Assembly: GCF_002002725.1 (NCBI RefSeq)
Contig: NZ_MUNW01000055.1
Location: 62,001 to 126,000 of the forward strand
Direction of reading: 5' to 3'
Length of the DNA: 64,000 nt
Source: Sinorhizobium sp. A49
GTDB lineage: Bacteria > Pseudomonadota > Alphaproteobacteria > Rhizobiales > Rhizobiaceae
This document shows positions 48,712 to 57,878 of this stretch, piece by piece. How positions within the stretch are numbered: the first letter of the stretch is position 1; each line of letters starts with the position of its first letter. The translations under genes and the position numbers were made by a program. Below the pieces are notes generated by a model that was not told the origin of the DNA, made no database searches, and worked only from the letters and a program-made list of their open reading frames with translations.

Positions 48712-51204
48712 ATGTCTTTCGACCCTCGAAAGTCGCCGATCTCCATCATGAAATTCATTGCAAACCTGCTCGCGACGCTGATCAACCTAGCTACGCTTCT
48801 CGGCGTCGGGCTCGCATTCTGCGTTGCGGCCCTGACACGTGACCTGCCGGACCATCGGGCGCTGGCGACCTGGGAACCGGCGGTCTCGACCCGGCTTTAC
48901 GCCGGCGATGGCGCGATGATCGCGCAATATGCGCGCGAACGCCGGCTGTTCCTGCCGATCGGCGCCGTGCCTGCGCGGGTCAAGCAGGCGTTCCTCTCGG
49001 CTGAAGACAAGAACTTCTACCTTCATCCCGGCATCGACCTGACGAGCCTAGCCACCGCGCTCTGGTCGAACGTCGCCAACTACGGCTCCGGCCGGCGCAT
49101 GATCGGCGGATCGACGATCACGCAGCAGATCGCCAAGAATTTTCTCCTGTCATCGGACCGCACCTTTGAGCGCAAGCTGCGCGAAGCGATCCTGTCGATC
49201 CGCATCGACCAGACCTATTCCAAGGACCGGATTCTCGAGCTTTATCTCAACGACATCTATCTGGGTCTTGGCGCCTACGGGATCGCGCAGGCAGCGCTGA
49301 CCTATTTCGACAAGCCGGTTGATCAGCTGACGGTGGCCGAAGCGGCCTACCTTGCCGCCCTTCCGAAGGCTCCGAACAACTATGACCCGTACCGCCACCC
49401 GGATCGCGCCGTTACCCGGCGCGACTGGGTCATCGAACAGATGCGCCGCAACGGCGTCATCGACAGGGACGTTGCGGCCGCAGCGACCGCCTTGCCGCTC
49501 GGCATCAAGCCGAAGCGACAGGAGGCATCCGCCGACAAGGCAGACTATTTTGCCGAGGAGGTGCGCCGTCAACTCGGCAGCCGCTATGGCGAAGCTGCCC
49601 TTTATACCGCCGGACTTTCGGTGCGCACGACGCTCGATCCGCGGCTGCAGCAAGCGGCCATGCAAGCGTTGCGAAACGGACTGGTCGCCTACGATCAGGC
49701 AAAAGGCTACAGGGGACCGATCGCCCGCCTGCCCTCCCTTGATGGGTGGCAGCGGGCGCTCGCCAAGCGCCAGCCCCTTTCGGACGTGCCGGAATGGCGG
49801 CTGGCCGTCGTCCTTTCCGCCGCCAAGGACACGGCCGAACTCGGCCTCAGGCCTTCGGGAACAGAAGCGCAGGCGACGGCCCCCGCCGACACCGTTGCGA
49901 TTGACCGCGACGACAATGGCTGGGCCTTGTGCCGCCTTAGCGAAGGCAGGCGCCGTTGCACCCCTTCGCTCGACGGTGTGCTGTCGCCCGGCGACATCGT
50001 CTATGTCGAGAAACTCGAGATCGGTTACGTGCTGCGCCAGCCGCCGCAGGTGCAAGGCGCGCTGGTCTCGATGGATCCGAACACCGGGCGGGTGCTTGCA
50101 GTGGCCGGCGGATTTTCCTACGCCCAATCCGAATTCAACCGCGCGACCCAAGCCTATCGCCAGCCCGGCTCTTCGTTCAAGCCGTTCGTCTACGCCGCAG
50201 CGCTCGATACCGGCTATGCGCCGACCACGCTTGTCATGGACGCACCGATCGCCATTACCGACGGCACCGGCAAGACATGGCAGCCGAAGAACTACGACGG
50301 GCGGTTCAGCGGCCCGTCAACCCTGCGCACGGGCCTTGAGAACAGCCGCAACCTGATGACCGTTCGCCTTGCCCGCCATCTGGGCATGGATCTGGTCGCC
50401 GACTACGGCAAGCGCTTCGGCATCTACGACGAGTTGCGCAGCTATCTGCCGATGGCACTCGGTGCCGGAGAAACGACGCTGCTCAGGCTCGTTTCCGCCT
50501 ATGCCGTCATCGCCAATGGCGGCAAGGCCGTAACCCCGTCGATGATTGACCGTATCCAGGATCGCTATGGCCGGACGATCTACCGGCAGGACAGTCGCCA
50601 ATGCACGGACTGCACCGCGCCCTCCTGGGAAAACCAGGAGGAGCCGGTGCTTGTCGACGACCGGGACTACGTGCTCGACCCGATGACGGCCTACCAGATT
50701 ACGTCGATGATGCGCGGCGTCGTGGAGCGAGGCACCGCCCGCAATGTCGCCACCCTCGGCGTCCCGATCGCCGGCAAGACCGGGACCACCAACGACGAGA
50801 AGGATGTCTGGTTCGTCGGCTATACGCCCGGTATCGTCACCGGTGTCTTCCTCGGCTACGACACGCCGAAACCGATGGGCTACGGCGAGACCGGCGGCGG
50901 GCTTGCCGCCCCGATCTTCATCGACTTCATGAAGGTGGCGCTTCAGGGAAGGCCTGTGGCCGACTTCCACCCGCCGGCCGGCATGACCTTCCAGCCGGTC
51001 GATCGCAAGACGGGACGGCCGGCTGAGGAAGGCGCTCCGGGTGCCATCATCGAAGCCTTCAAACCGGGGACGGGTCCCTGCGACGGCAGTTGCGCCATCA
51101 TCGACGACAGGGAAATGGCCGAACTGCCTGGCGATGATGCGGACGCGGGCCTCTCTCCCGAACTGCGGGAAAAACTGCTCAACAACACCGGCGGGCTCTA
51201 CTGA
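48712..51204 (+). CDS. Class A penicillin-binding protein (bifunctional transglycosylase/transpeptidase)
   Basis: An 830-residue inner-membrane enzyme with a helix at about 14-40, a GT51 glycosyltransferase domain (catalytic E98 in SAEDKNFYLHPG, GGSTITQQIAKNF at 132-144) and a transpeptidase domain with S487-S-F-K490, an S-R-N motif in ENSRNLMT and K689-T-G. It polymerises and crosslinks peptidoglycan. Start ATG 48712 has GGATGG upstream; ATG 48748 would give a 12-residue shorter cytoplasmic tail. It is one base from a class B PBP gene and divergent from ampR, which may control this pair. Confidence 0.95.
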   Translation: MSFDPRKSPISIMKFIANLLATLINLATLLGVGLAFCVAALTRDLPDHRALATWEPAVSTRLYAGDGAMIAQYARERRLFLPIGAVPARVKQAFLSAEDKNFYLHPGIDLTSLATALWSNVANYGSGRRMIGGSTITQQIAKNFLLSSDRTFERKLREAILSIRIDQTYSKDRILELYLNDIYLGLGAYGIAQAALTYFDKPVDQLTVAEAAYLAALPKAPNNYDPYRHPDRAVTRRDWVIEQMRRNGVIDRDVAAAATALPLGIKPKRQEASADKADYFAEEVRRQLGSRYGEAALYTAGLSVRTTLDPRLQQAAMQALRNGLVAYDQAKGYRGPIARLPSLDGWQRALAKRQPLSDVPEWRLAVVLSAAKDTAELGLRPSGTEAQATAPADTVAIDRDDNGWALCRLSEGRRRCTPSLDGVLSPGDIVYVEKLEIGYVLRQPPQVQGALVSMDPNTGRVLAVAGGFSYAQSEFNRATQAYRQPGSSFKPFVYAAALDTGYAPTTLVMDAPIAITDGTGKTWQPKNYDGRFSGPSTLRTGLENSRNLMTVRLARHLGMDLVADYGKRFGIYDELRSYLPMALGAGETTLLRLVSAYAVIANGGKAVTPSMIDRIQDRYGRTIYRQDSRQCTDCTAPSWENQEEPVLVDDRDYVLDPMTAYQITSMMRGVVERGTARNVATLGVPIAGKTGTTNDEKDVWFVGYTPGIVTGVFLGYDTPKPMGYGETGGGLAAPIFIDFMKVALQGRPVADFHPPAGMTFQPVDRKTGRPAEEGAPGAIIEAFKPGTGPCDGSCAIIDDREMAELPGDDADAGLSPELREKLLNNTGGLY

Positions 51205-51205
51205 T

Positions 51206-52945
51206 ATGGCTCAACGCATGTCATCGCGCGCGGATCGCCGCAAGCGCATCGCCTTCCTGATCGCCGCCTTTGTCGTCGTATTCCTGACGATGCTCGGGCG
51301 CTTGATCCAGCTGGGCACGGCCGAGATCGAGACCACCGGCTACGTGCCGAAGCGCCCATCGGTCGGCCGCCCCTCGATCCTCGATCGCAATGGCAACCTC
51401 CTGGCGATCGACGTGCCGAGCTCCGGCGTCTATGCCGAGCCTCGCTTCATCGTCGACGCCGACGAAGCGGTCGAAAAGCTGACAACGATTTTCCCGGATC
51501 TCGATACCCGCGAACTGCATCAGCGCCTGAAAAGCAAGGCGCCCTTTGCCTGGATCAAACGGCAGGTGACGCCGGCACAAGAGCAGGCGCTCTGGGACGC
51601 CGGCATTCCGGCGGTCGGCTTCCAGCGGGAAAAGCGGCGCGTCTACCCGAACGGTTCGCTTGCCGCCCACGTGCTCGGCACCGTCGATATCGACAATATC
51701 GGCATTGCCGGCATCGAGAAATGGATCGAGACGCAAGGGCTCGACGTGCTGCGCCAGACGGGCATGGACCTTTCCCATCAGAACCTGCAACCCGTCACCC
51801 TCACGCTCGACATCCGCATCCAGCACGCTCTGCAGATCGAGCTTGCCAAGGCAATCGAAAAGTTCGGGGCGAAGGCCGGCGCCGGGCTGGTGCTCGATAT
51901 CACCAATGGTGAAGTGCTGGCGCTTGCCTCCGCTCCGGACTTCGACCCGAACAATCCCGCCGATGCGCTCAAGCCCGACCGCATCAACCGCATTGCCGCC
52001 GCTACCTTCGAGATGGGCTCCACCTTCAAGGCGCTGACCACGGCGATGGCGCTCGATTCCGGCCAGTTCAACATCCGCTCGGTCATCGATGCCAGCAAGC
52101 CGCTCGCCTTCGGTCGGTTTCGTATCCGCGACTATCTCGGCAAATACCGACCGCTCAGCCTGCCGGAAGCCTTCATCTATTCCTCCAACATCTCTATGGC
52201 GAAGATGGCAATCGCGCTCGGTCCTGAAAACTTCCGCGCCTTTCTCTCCCGTTTCGGCCAGATGTCGCGGCTGACGACCGAGTTGCCGGAAAGCGCTCAT
52301 CCGCAGCTGCCGCGTTCCTGGGGTCAGATCGACACAGCAACCGCATCCTACGGCCACGGCATTGCGGTAACGCCACTGCAGGCAAGCATCGCCGTTGCAG
52401 CCCTCGTCAACGGCGGCCGCCTGATCAGGCCGACGCTGATCAAGGGTTCCGATGTCGAGGAGCGGGTGCTTGCCACTGATCTCATCAAGCCCGAAACCGG
52501 AGAGGCGATGCGCTTTCTGCTTCGCCTCAATGCCAGGACCGGATCGGCACGAAAGGCCGAGGTCAAGGGCTACTTCATCGGCGGCAAGACCGGCACGGCA
52601 GAAAAGGTCGTCGGTGGGCGCTATGCCAAGGATCTCAATCTGACATCCTTCATGGGCGTCGTCCCGGCAGACAACCCGCGCTATCTGCTCCTGACCATTC
52701 TGGACGAGCCCAAGGGCCTTCCAGAAACCTATGGCTTTCGCACGTCCGGCTGGAACGCGGCGCCGCTCGGTGGTGCGGTGTTCGAGCGTATTCTGCCGAT
52801 GATGAACCTGATGCCGACATTCGAGGTTCGCGACGTCACATTTCCGTCGATTGCGGCACAGGATGCCTATGGCTCAGAGCTGTTCTCCGGGCCGAACCGG
52901 GGAGAGCACTCAGACCCGGCAACGCCATTGGGCACCCCCTTGTAG
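51206..52945 (+). CDS. Class B penicillin-binding protein (FtsI/PBP3-like transpeptidase)
   Basis: A 579-residue monofunctional transpeptidase: helix at about 12-32, RPSVGRPSILDRNGNLLA (PBP dimer domain entry), S272-T-F-K275, the SSN motif in IYSSNISMAKMA and K461-T-G. It resembles FtsI but sits beside a class A enzyme rather than in the division and cell-wall cluster, so it is probably a second, non-essential PBP3-type protein. It begins one base after the class A stop, so the two are translated together. Its 3' end converges on the DUF2177 gene with only 13 bases between. Confidence 0.94.
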   Translation: MAQRMSSRADRRKRIAFLIAAFVVVFLTMLGRLIQLGTAEIETTGYVPKRPSVGRPSILDRNGNLLAIDVPSSGVYAEPRFIVDADEAVEKLTTIFPDLDTRELHQRLKSKAPFAWIKRQVTPAQEQALWDAGIPAVGFQREKRRVYPNGSLAAHVLGTVDIDNIGIAGIEKWIETQGLDVLRQTGMDLSHQNLQPVTLTLDIRIQHALQIELAKAIEKFGAKAGAGLVLDITNGEVLALASAPDFDPNNPADALKPDRINRIAAATFEMGSTFKALTTAMALDSGQFNIRSVIDASKPLAFGRFRIRDYLGKYRPLSLPEAFIYSSNISMAKMAIALGPENFRAFLSRFGQMSRLTTELPESAHPQLPRSWGQIDTATASYGHGIAVTPLQASIAVAALVNGGRLIRPTLIKGSDVEERVLATDLIKPETGEAMRFLLRLNARTGSARKAEVKGYFIGGKTGTAEKVVGGRYAKDLNLTSFMGVVPADNPRYLLLTILDEPKGLPETYGFRTSGWNAAPLGGAVFERILPMMNLMPTFEVRDVTFPSIAAQDAYGSELFSGPNRGEHSDPATPLGTPL

Positions 52946-52958
52946 CCGACCGAACCGC

Positions 52959-53366
52959 TCAGGAGGCAGAGATGCGCGCTGCCGCGCAATATCCGGCGGT
53001 CGCGGCAGTGGCGGTCAAGGCCGCGCCCCAGATCATGTCGACGATCGTCAGCGTCAGCGACCAGTTGCGAAGCGTCGCCAGATTGCTGAGGTCATATGTG
53101 CCATAGGCGACGAGCCCGAGAATGGCCCCTGCCATCATCGCAGTGGTCCAGCTTCCCGCCTGAAGTGCTGGAGATACGGCGAAGTAGACGATGCCGGCCA
53201 CGTAAACCACGTAAAAGGCGCCTGCGGCGGCGAAATTGGGCTGATCAAGCAGCAACCCGCCCAATCTCTCGCGATAGAACCCGGATGCGACACGTGTGAG
53301 CCACAGAAAATCCAGCACCAGGAACACGAAGGCGGTGGAGAAGTAGGCGACGACATGCACCAGCAT
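52959..53366 (-). CDS. DUF2177 membrane protein
   Basis: A 135-residue protein with four membrane helices, matching DUF2177 (FLVLDFLWLTRVASGFYRERLG near the N-terminus, YGTYDLSNLATLRNWSL in the third segment). ATG 53366 is preferred over TTG 53369; GGGAG lies upstream. Third gene of the sigma-antisigma operon, 30 bases after chrR. DUF2177 genes often accompany ChrR-type sigma factor clusters; function unknown. Confidence 0.9.
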   Translation of the reverse strand: MLVHVVAYFSTAFVFLVLDFLWLTRVASGFYRERLGGLLLDQPNFAAAGAFYVVYVAGIVYFAVSPALQAGSWTTAMMAGAILGLVAYGTYDLSNLATLRNWSLTLTIVDMIWGAALTATAATAGYCAAARISAS

Positions 53367-53396
53367 CAAACTGCTCCCTTCTGGTGGGCCAGCGGC

Positions 53397-54065
53397 TCAT
53401 ATGCCGAGCACCGGCTGGATGAGCCGGACCAACCAGCTCTTAAACTTCAAGGGCGCATCGGTGACGGCAAGGCAAATGCAGTCCTCGCCTTCGCTTGCCA
53501 GCGGCTGATGCGTGAGGCTCGCATCCGCCTCCTCCAGATCACCGCGCGCAAAGACATCGCTGCCATCGCGGAAACTTCCGGCGAGCACAAGGGTCAGCTC
53601 CTGCCCCGCGTGGCCATGCTCAGGTACAGGCTTGCCCGCCGGTATCCTCAGCAGCCTTGCGATGGTGCTGGCATCGGCCAATCGGATCGGGATCTGGTAA
53701 GCCCCCATCCCGAGCGAGCGCCATTTGAGGCTGTCGATATCGCCGCCGAGATAAGACCGCAGCGGCTCCGGCAAAATGGGCATGGCGCCCGGTACCTGTC
53801 GGTGGTCTTCCTTTGGCCGCGACACCGGCGCCTCCATCTTGTCGATCCGGCTGCGCATGCGTGCCCAGGCATCATCGGATGCCGTGCCCATGGAAATGTT
53901 TTCGAGAAGTGCGCCGCCGATCGTCTCCATCTTCGCCAGGCGTTGGCGACAGGACGGGCAAAGCGCAAGATGCGTCGCAACGGCGAGGCTCCAGCCTTCC
54001 GCCAGTTCGCCGGAAGCATAGCGTAGCAGCAACTCGTCACTGACGTGATGATTGATCGACATCAT
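53397..54065 (-). CDS. chrR: ChrR-type anti-sigma factor with cupin domain
   Basis: A 222-residue protein: an N-terminal zinc-binding anti-sigma domain (H6/H7, then H32-x3-C36-x2-C39 in THLALCPSCR) and a C-terminal cupin domain (about 105-195) with VPEHGHAGQELTLVLAGSF as the metal-binding motif. ChrR holds its ECF sigma factor inactive and releases it on singlet oxygen or related oxidative signals. Its ATG overlaps the sigma stop (ATGA), as expected for a co-translated sigma/antisigma pair. Confidence 0.94.
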   Translation of the reverse strand: MMSINHHVSDELLLRYASGELAEGWSLAVATHLALCPSCRQRLAKMETIGGALLENISMGTASDDAWARMRSRIDKMEAPVSRPKEDHRQVPGAMPILPEPLRSYLGGDIDSLKWRSLGMGAYQIPIRLADASTIARLLRIPAGKPVPEHGHAGQELTLVLAGSFRDGSDVFARGDLEEADASLTHQPLASEGEDCICLAVTDAPLKFKSWLVRLIQPVLGI

Positions 54066-54628
54066 CGCTCCTCCAATGCTGCGCGCAGCTTGGCAAAGGC
54101 GAGACGGATACGCGACTTCACCGTGCCGAGCGGGATCGAGAGCGCCTCGGCAATGGCACTGTGGGAGGCGTCCTCGTAGAAGGAACGTTTCAGCAGATCG
54201 AGCTGCTCGGCCGGCAATGCCGCCATCGCACGGTGCAGCCGCTCGGCCTCCTGAAACGCCTCAAACGCCTTGTCTGCCGGCGCCGCGTCGTCCTGGACGA
54301 AGGTAGGATCATTCAGGTCGAACTCCGGTCGCTTCGTCCGGCGGTAGACATCGATCCGCACGTTGCGGGCGATCGTATAGATCCAGGTCGAGACAGTGCC
54401 ACGCGAAGGCTCGAACTGGGCTGCCTTGTTCCAGACGACCATCATCGTTTCCTGCATCAGTTCCTCGGCGGCAGTCCCATCCCTGCAGAGGCGCGCCATG
54501 TAAGCCTTCACCCGTGGCGCATAGTGGCGAAACAGCACCTCGAAAGCCTCGACATCCCGTTTCAGCCCGACCGAAACAAGCAAGCCAGACATCTCGTCCG
54601 TGGGCTGTTCCTGATCGTTTTCATCCAT
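54062..54628 (-). CDS. ECF sigma factor, RpoE/ChrR-controlled type
   Basis: A 188-residue ECF sigma factor: region 2 at about 25-95 (LMQETMMVVWNKAAQF and TWIYTIARNVRIDVYRR) and region 4 at about 135-185 (LPAEQLDLLKRSFYEDASHSAIAEAL, LGTVKSRIRLAFAKLR). With its ChrR partner it matches the ECF11-type sigma factors that handle photo-oxidative stress in Rhodobacter. ATG 54628 fits the predicted leader; the frame is open far upstream through the promoter region. It should recognise the TGATC-N16-CGTA promoters found nearby, including its own. Confidence 0.94.
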   Translation of the reverse strand: MDENDQEQPTDEMSGLLVSVGLKRDVEAFEVLFRHYAPRVKAYMARLCRDGTAAEELMQETMMVVWNKAAQFEPSRGTVSTWIYTIARNVRIDVYRRTKRPEFDLNDPTFVQDDAAPADKAFEAFQEAERLHRAMAALPAEQLDLLKRSFYEDASHSAIAEALSIPLGTVKSRIRLAFAKLRAALEER

Positions 54629-54745
54629 GCGCGCGCGCCTGCTCCCGCTTTTCGGCAAAGCCCTGGCAAGACGATCCGGACATGGCTTCCGGTCGTTTTC
54701 GCATGGTGGCGCGAGGATGGAAACAGCGATTGTCATGCAGGTCGA

Positions 54746-54771
54746 TACGGATCGTCGGAACGGGCAGATCA
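54746..54771 (-). promoter_or_regulatory. ECF promoter of the sigma/chrR/DUF2177 operon
   Basis: On the minus strand TGATCT (54771-54766), 16 bases, CGTA (54749-54746). Same spacing and core as the three other sites in this cluster; it predicts autoregulation and a leader of about 110 bases. Confidence 0.78.
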
Positions 54772-54797
54772 CCGCGCCTAAAAATTCTTCGGGCAAT

Positions 54798-54823
54798 CGA
54801 TCCAATCGCGACCCGACTTCGTA
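54798..54823 (+). promoter_or_regulatory. ECF promoter of the flavin oxidase operon
   Basis: CGATCC (54798-54803), 16 bases, CGTA (54820-54823), directed at the gene starting 54858. It is divergent from the sigma promoter, with 26 bases between the two -35 elements. Confidence 0.78.
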
Positions 54824-54857
54824 GTGAAGGGCAGGCAAAAACGTGAGAGGTTTGTGA

Positions 54858-56210
54858 ATGGGTGTCGGGGACGGAGAGAAACGGCAGCAACGGCGCGTTG
54901 CGGTCATCGGAACCGGCATATCGGGCCTTTCCGCAGCATGGCTGCTCAGCAAGAGCATGGACGTCGTCCTCTATGAAGAAGCCGACCGCCTCGGAGGGCA
55001 TGCCAACACCGTGACCGTGCCCACCCCGATCGGTCCAGTGCCGGTCGATACCGGCTTCATCGTCTATAACGATCGCAACTACCCCAATCTCCTGGCGCTT
55101 TTCGACCATCTCGATGTGCCGACCCTTGGTTCCGATATGTCGTTCTCAGCCTCTCTGGATGGCGGATCCTTCGAATATTCCGGGTCCGGCTTGCGCGGGC
55201 TTCTCGGCCAGAGACGCAATGCGGTGCGTCCGCGCTTCTGGCGCATGCTTTCGGAGATCGTCCGGTTCTACCGCGAGGCGCCGCCCCTGCTTCGGCAACC
55301 GGAGTTCGAAGCGGTTTGCCTCGGCGACTATCTCGACCGCGGCGGCTACGCCCGCTCATTCGTCGACGATCACCTGCTGCCGATGGGTGCCGCCATCTGG
55401 TCGACGACGGCCAGCGAGATGCGCGCCTATCCGCTGCACGCCTTCATCCGGTTCTTCGAAAGCCATGGTCTGCTTTCACTCTCGAACCGGCCGCGCTGGC
55501 GAACCGTCGAGGGGGGAAGCCGCCAATACATCCAACGGCTGATGTCGGACTTTTCCGGTTCCGTGCGGCTCGCGAGCGCCGTGCGCAGCGTCCGGCGTAT
55601 CGCAGGTGAGGTCGAGGTCGTCGATCGGCGCGGTCATCTCGACCGTTTCTCGGATGTGGTCATCGCCACCCATGCGGACCAGGCACTTGCGATGCTCGAC
55701 GATCCCGACGGCCAGGAGCGCCATTTGCTGTCCGCCTTCAAATACACGGCCAATGATGCGGTGCTCCATTGCGACGAGGCCCTGATGCCCCGGCGCAAGC
55801 AAGTCTGGGCGAGTTGGAACTATATCGGCGACAGCGCGCACGAAGGGGTGAAACCGCTCTGCGTGACCTATTGGATGAACCGCCTGCAGGGGATCAATCC
55901 GTCGGCGCCGCTGTTCGTGACCCTGAACCCCTGCCGTCCGGTTGCAGCGGAGCGCACGCTCGGAACTTTCGCTTACACCCATCCGCTCTTCGATCAGGTC
56001 GCCCTCGTTGCGCAGCGTCAGCTCTGGCAGTTGCAGGGACGCCGCAACACGTGGTTCTGCGGTGCCTATTTCGGCAGCGGCTTTCATGAGGACGGACTAC
56101 AATCGGGTCTCGCGGTCGCGGAAGAACTCGGCGGCGTCGATCGACCCTGGGCGGTTCAAGAGCCGTCAGGCAGAATTTTCCGCACGCAAGCATTGTTGGC
56201 AGCCGAATGA
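54858..56210 (+). CDS. NAD(P)/FAD-dependent amine-oxidase-like protein (COG2907 type)
   Basis: A 450-residue flavoprotein: FAD-binding VAVIGTGISGLSAAWLLSKS at about 14-33, EEADRLGGHANTV, DTGFIVYNDRNYPNL, an amine-oxidase-like middle part and a C-terminal FAD segment FCGAYFGSGFHEDGLQSG. COG2907 proteins accompany DUF1365 and cyclopropane-type fatty acid methyltransferase genes in ChrR regulons, where related enzymes help modify membrane fatty acids. ATG 54858 has GAGAGG 7 bases upstream and an ECF promoter 35 bases upstream. Overlaps the next gene (ATGA). Confidence 0.92.
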   Translation: MGVGDGEKRQQRRVAVIGTGISGLSAAWLLSKSMDVVLYEEADRLGGHANTVTVPTPIGPVPVDTGFIVYNDRNYPNLLALFDHLDVPTLGSDMSFSASLDGGSFEYSGSGLRGLLGQRRNAVRPRFWRMLSEIVRFYREAPPLLRQPEFEAVCLGDYLDRGGYARSFVDDHLLPMGAAIWSTTASEMRAYPLHAFIRFFESHGLLSLSNRPRWRTVEGGSRQYIQRLMSDFSGSVRLASAVRSVRRIAGEVEVVDRRGHLDRFSDVVIATHADQALAMLDDPDGQERHLLSAFKYTANDAVLHCDEALMPRRKQVWASWNYIGDSAHEGVKPLCVTYWMNRLQGINPSAPLFVTLNPCRPVAAERTLGTFAYTHPLFDQVALVAQRQLWQLQGRRNTWFCGAYFGSGFHEDGLQSGLAVAEELGGVDRPWAVQEPSGRIFRTQALLAAE

Positions 56211-57025
56211 GACTGAAATCATCGATATATACCGGGCATGTCGCCCATGCCCGCCATCGGCCCCGCTCACACCGGCTGCGCTATCGTGTGTTTTCGTTGC
56301 TGCTCGATCTCGACGAACTGCCGCACGTTGACAGAAGCAGCCGATTGTTCGGCTATAATCGTCCAGCCATCTTCGGTTTTCGCGACGAGGATCACGGCGA
56401 TGGCAGCAGGGGCGGCTTGAGGAACTGGGTCGGGCGACAGCTGGAGGAAGCCGGACTGCCGGCGGAAGACCTGCGTGTCCGCGTGCTCTGCTATCCCCGA
56501 ATTTTCGGCTACGTCTTCAACCCGCTGACGGTCTACTTCTGCTACCTCCCCGACGATAGCCTGTGCGCAGTCCTGTATGAAGTCTGCAACACCTTCCACG
56601 AGCGCCACACCTATGTCATCCCGGTCGGCGAACCGTCCGGCGCATCGATCAGACAGCGTTGCGACAAGGCGCTCTACGTGTCGCCATTCACACCCATGAC
56701 GAGCCGATATGACTTTCGCGTCGAGCCGCCGCACGAGCGCGTCTTCGTCGGCATCAATCAGTCGGACGACGATGGTCCGCTTCTGGCGGCGAGCTTTGCC
56801 GGAAAATACCTTGCCTTTTCCGACAGGGCGCTGCTGAAGCTGCTGCTCGCCTATCCCCTGATGACCCTGAAAGTCATGGGCGCGATCCATGTGGAGGCGT
56901 TTCGGTTGTGGCTCAAGGGCGTCCCCGTTCATCCGCATTCGGCGGCAAACATGCCGCGCGCCACCACCATCGTGGTCGAGGAAGACGCCTCTCAGTCGAG
57001 CCATGCGAAAGCGCGGGCCAGTTAA
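56207..57025 (+). CDS. DUF1365 protein
   Basis: A 272-residue protein matching DUF1365: HARHRPRSHRLRYRVFSLLLDLDEL near the start, YPRIFGYVFNPLTVYFCY, YEVCNTFHERHTYV, and YVSPFTPMTSRYDFRV. The family is a partner of COG2907 proteins, usually followed by a cyclopropane-fatty-acyl-phospholipid synthase-like methyltransferase. No such gene follows here: the operon ends and converges on an SDR gene after 9 bases. Function unproven; linked to fatty-acid modification by context. Confidence 0.92.
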   Translation: MRLKSSIYTGHVAHARHRPRSHRLRYRVFSLLLDLDELPHVDRSSRLFGYNRPAIFGFRDEDHGDGSRGGLRNWVGRQLEEAGLPAEDLRVRVLCYPRIFGYVFNPLTVYFCYLPDDSLCAVLYEVCNTFHERHTYVIPVGEPSGASIRQRCDKALYVSPFTPMTSRYDFRVEPPHERVFVGINQSDDDGPLLAASFAGKYLAFSDRALLKLLLAYPLMTLKVMGAIHVEAFRLWLKGVPVHPHSAANMPRATTIVVEEDASQSSHAKARAS

Positions 57026-57034
57026 TCCCTCACC

Positions 57035-57826
57035 TCAATCGCGCAGCATTCGTCGCGTTATCGCAAATCTCAGGCGGGCGGGCATCAGCCTCAGTGCCTT
57101 CATCGCTATGGCCATCTGCCAGGGAAAGATGATCTCGTAGCGGCGCGCCTTCAGTCCGCGCACGATGATCGCAGCCGCCTTGTCCGCCGGGACCAGAAAC
57201 GGCATCGGAAAGTCGTTCTTCTTCGTCAGAGGCGTGTCGACGAAACCGGGATTGATCAGGCTGAGATAGATTCCTTGCGCCCTGAGGTCGGGATACAGCG
57301 CCTCGCACGTGGCAATCAGTGCTGCCTTGCTCGCGCCGTAGGCCGCCGCACCCGGCAAGCCGACGAGGCCGGCGGTGGAGGCGACGACGGCGATGTGTCC
57401 GCTGCCGCGGGCGAGCATCTGCGCCATGGCGGCTTCCAGGCAATGGACCGTGCCGAGAAGGTTCAGATTGACGATCGATGAGAAGCGAGCGGCATTGAAA
57501 TCCCGGACACCATCGCGCGCATAGGTGCCGGCCGAAAACACCGCGAGATCCACCGGCCCGAGGCCGTCCTCGATCAGGCCGAAGGTTTTGGCGACAGCCG
57601 CAGCGTTGGTGACGTCGAGGGGAAACGCAAAAATCTGGCCGGGAACGACGCCCTCAAGCGCCAGCAATTCGTCCCTGCTGCGCGCGCTGATGGCGACCGC
57701 CCAACCTTCGCGTGCCAGCGCCACGGCCAGCGCGCGCCCGATACCGCTGCTGGCGCCGGTGACCCAGGCGGTCCCGGCCGTTCCGGAAGTCTTGCGCCTC
57801 GTTGTCTCCATATCCAATTTCAGCAT
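57035..57826 (-). CDS. Short-chain dehydrogenase/reductase (SDR)
   Basis: A 263-residue classical SDR: TGASSGIGRAL (TGxxxGxG), NLNLLGTVH for the NNAG region, catalytic S in VVASTAGLVG and Y-x3-K in AAYGASKAAL. The basic residues AISARSRDE after strand 2 suggest NADP(H). Substrate unknown; such SDRs are regular members of ChrR-controlled clusters. Start ATG 57826 (ATG 57811 possible). An ECF-like promoter at 57853-57878 lies upstream, inside the end of the preceding MFS gene. Confidence 0.9.
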   Translation of the reverse strand: MLKLDMETTRRKTSGTAGTAWVTGASSGIGRALAVALAREGWAVAISARSRDELLALEGVVPGQIFAFPLDVTNAAAVAKTFGLIEDGLGPVDLAVFSAGTYARDGVRDFNAARFSSIVNLNLLGTVHCLEAAMAQMLARGSGHIAVVASTAGLVGLPGAAAYGASKAALIATCEALYPDLRAQGIYLSLINPGFVDTPLTKKNDFPMPFLVPADKAAAIIVRGLKARRYEIIFPWQMAIAMKALRLMPARLRFAITRRMLRD

Positions 57827-57852
57827 CCGAAAGATGTTTCAACATATGCAGA

Positions 57853-57878
57853 TACGGTGCGGCGCGGCAGTTGGTTCA
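57853..57878 (-). promoter_or_regulatory. Near-consensus ECF promoter of the SDR gene
   Basis: On the minus strand TGAACC (57878-57873), 16 bases, CGTA (57856-57853): the same spacing as the other sites with one base changed in the -35. It overlaps the MFS stop codon and lies 27 bases from the SDR start. Confidence 0.55.
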
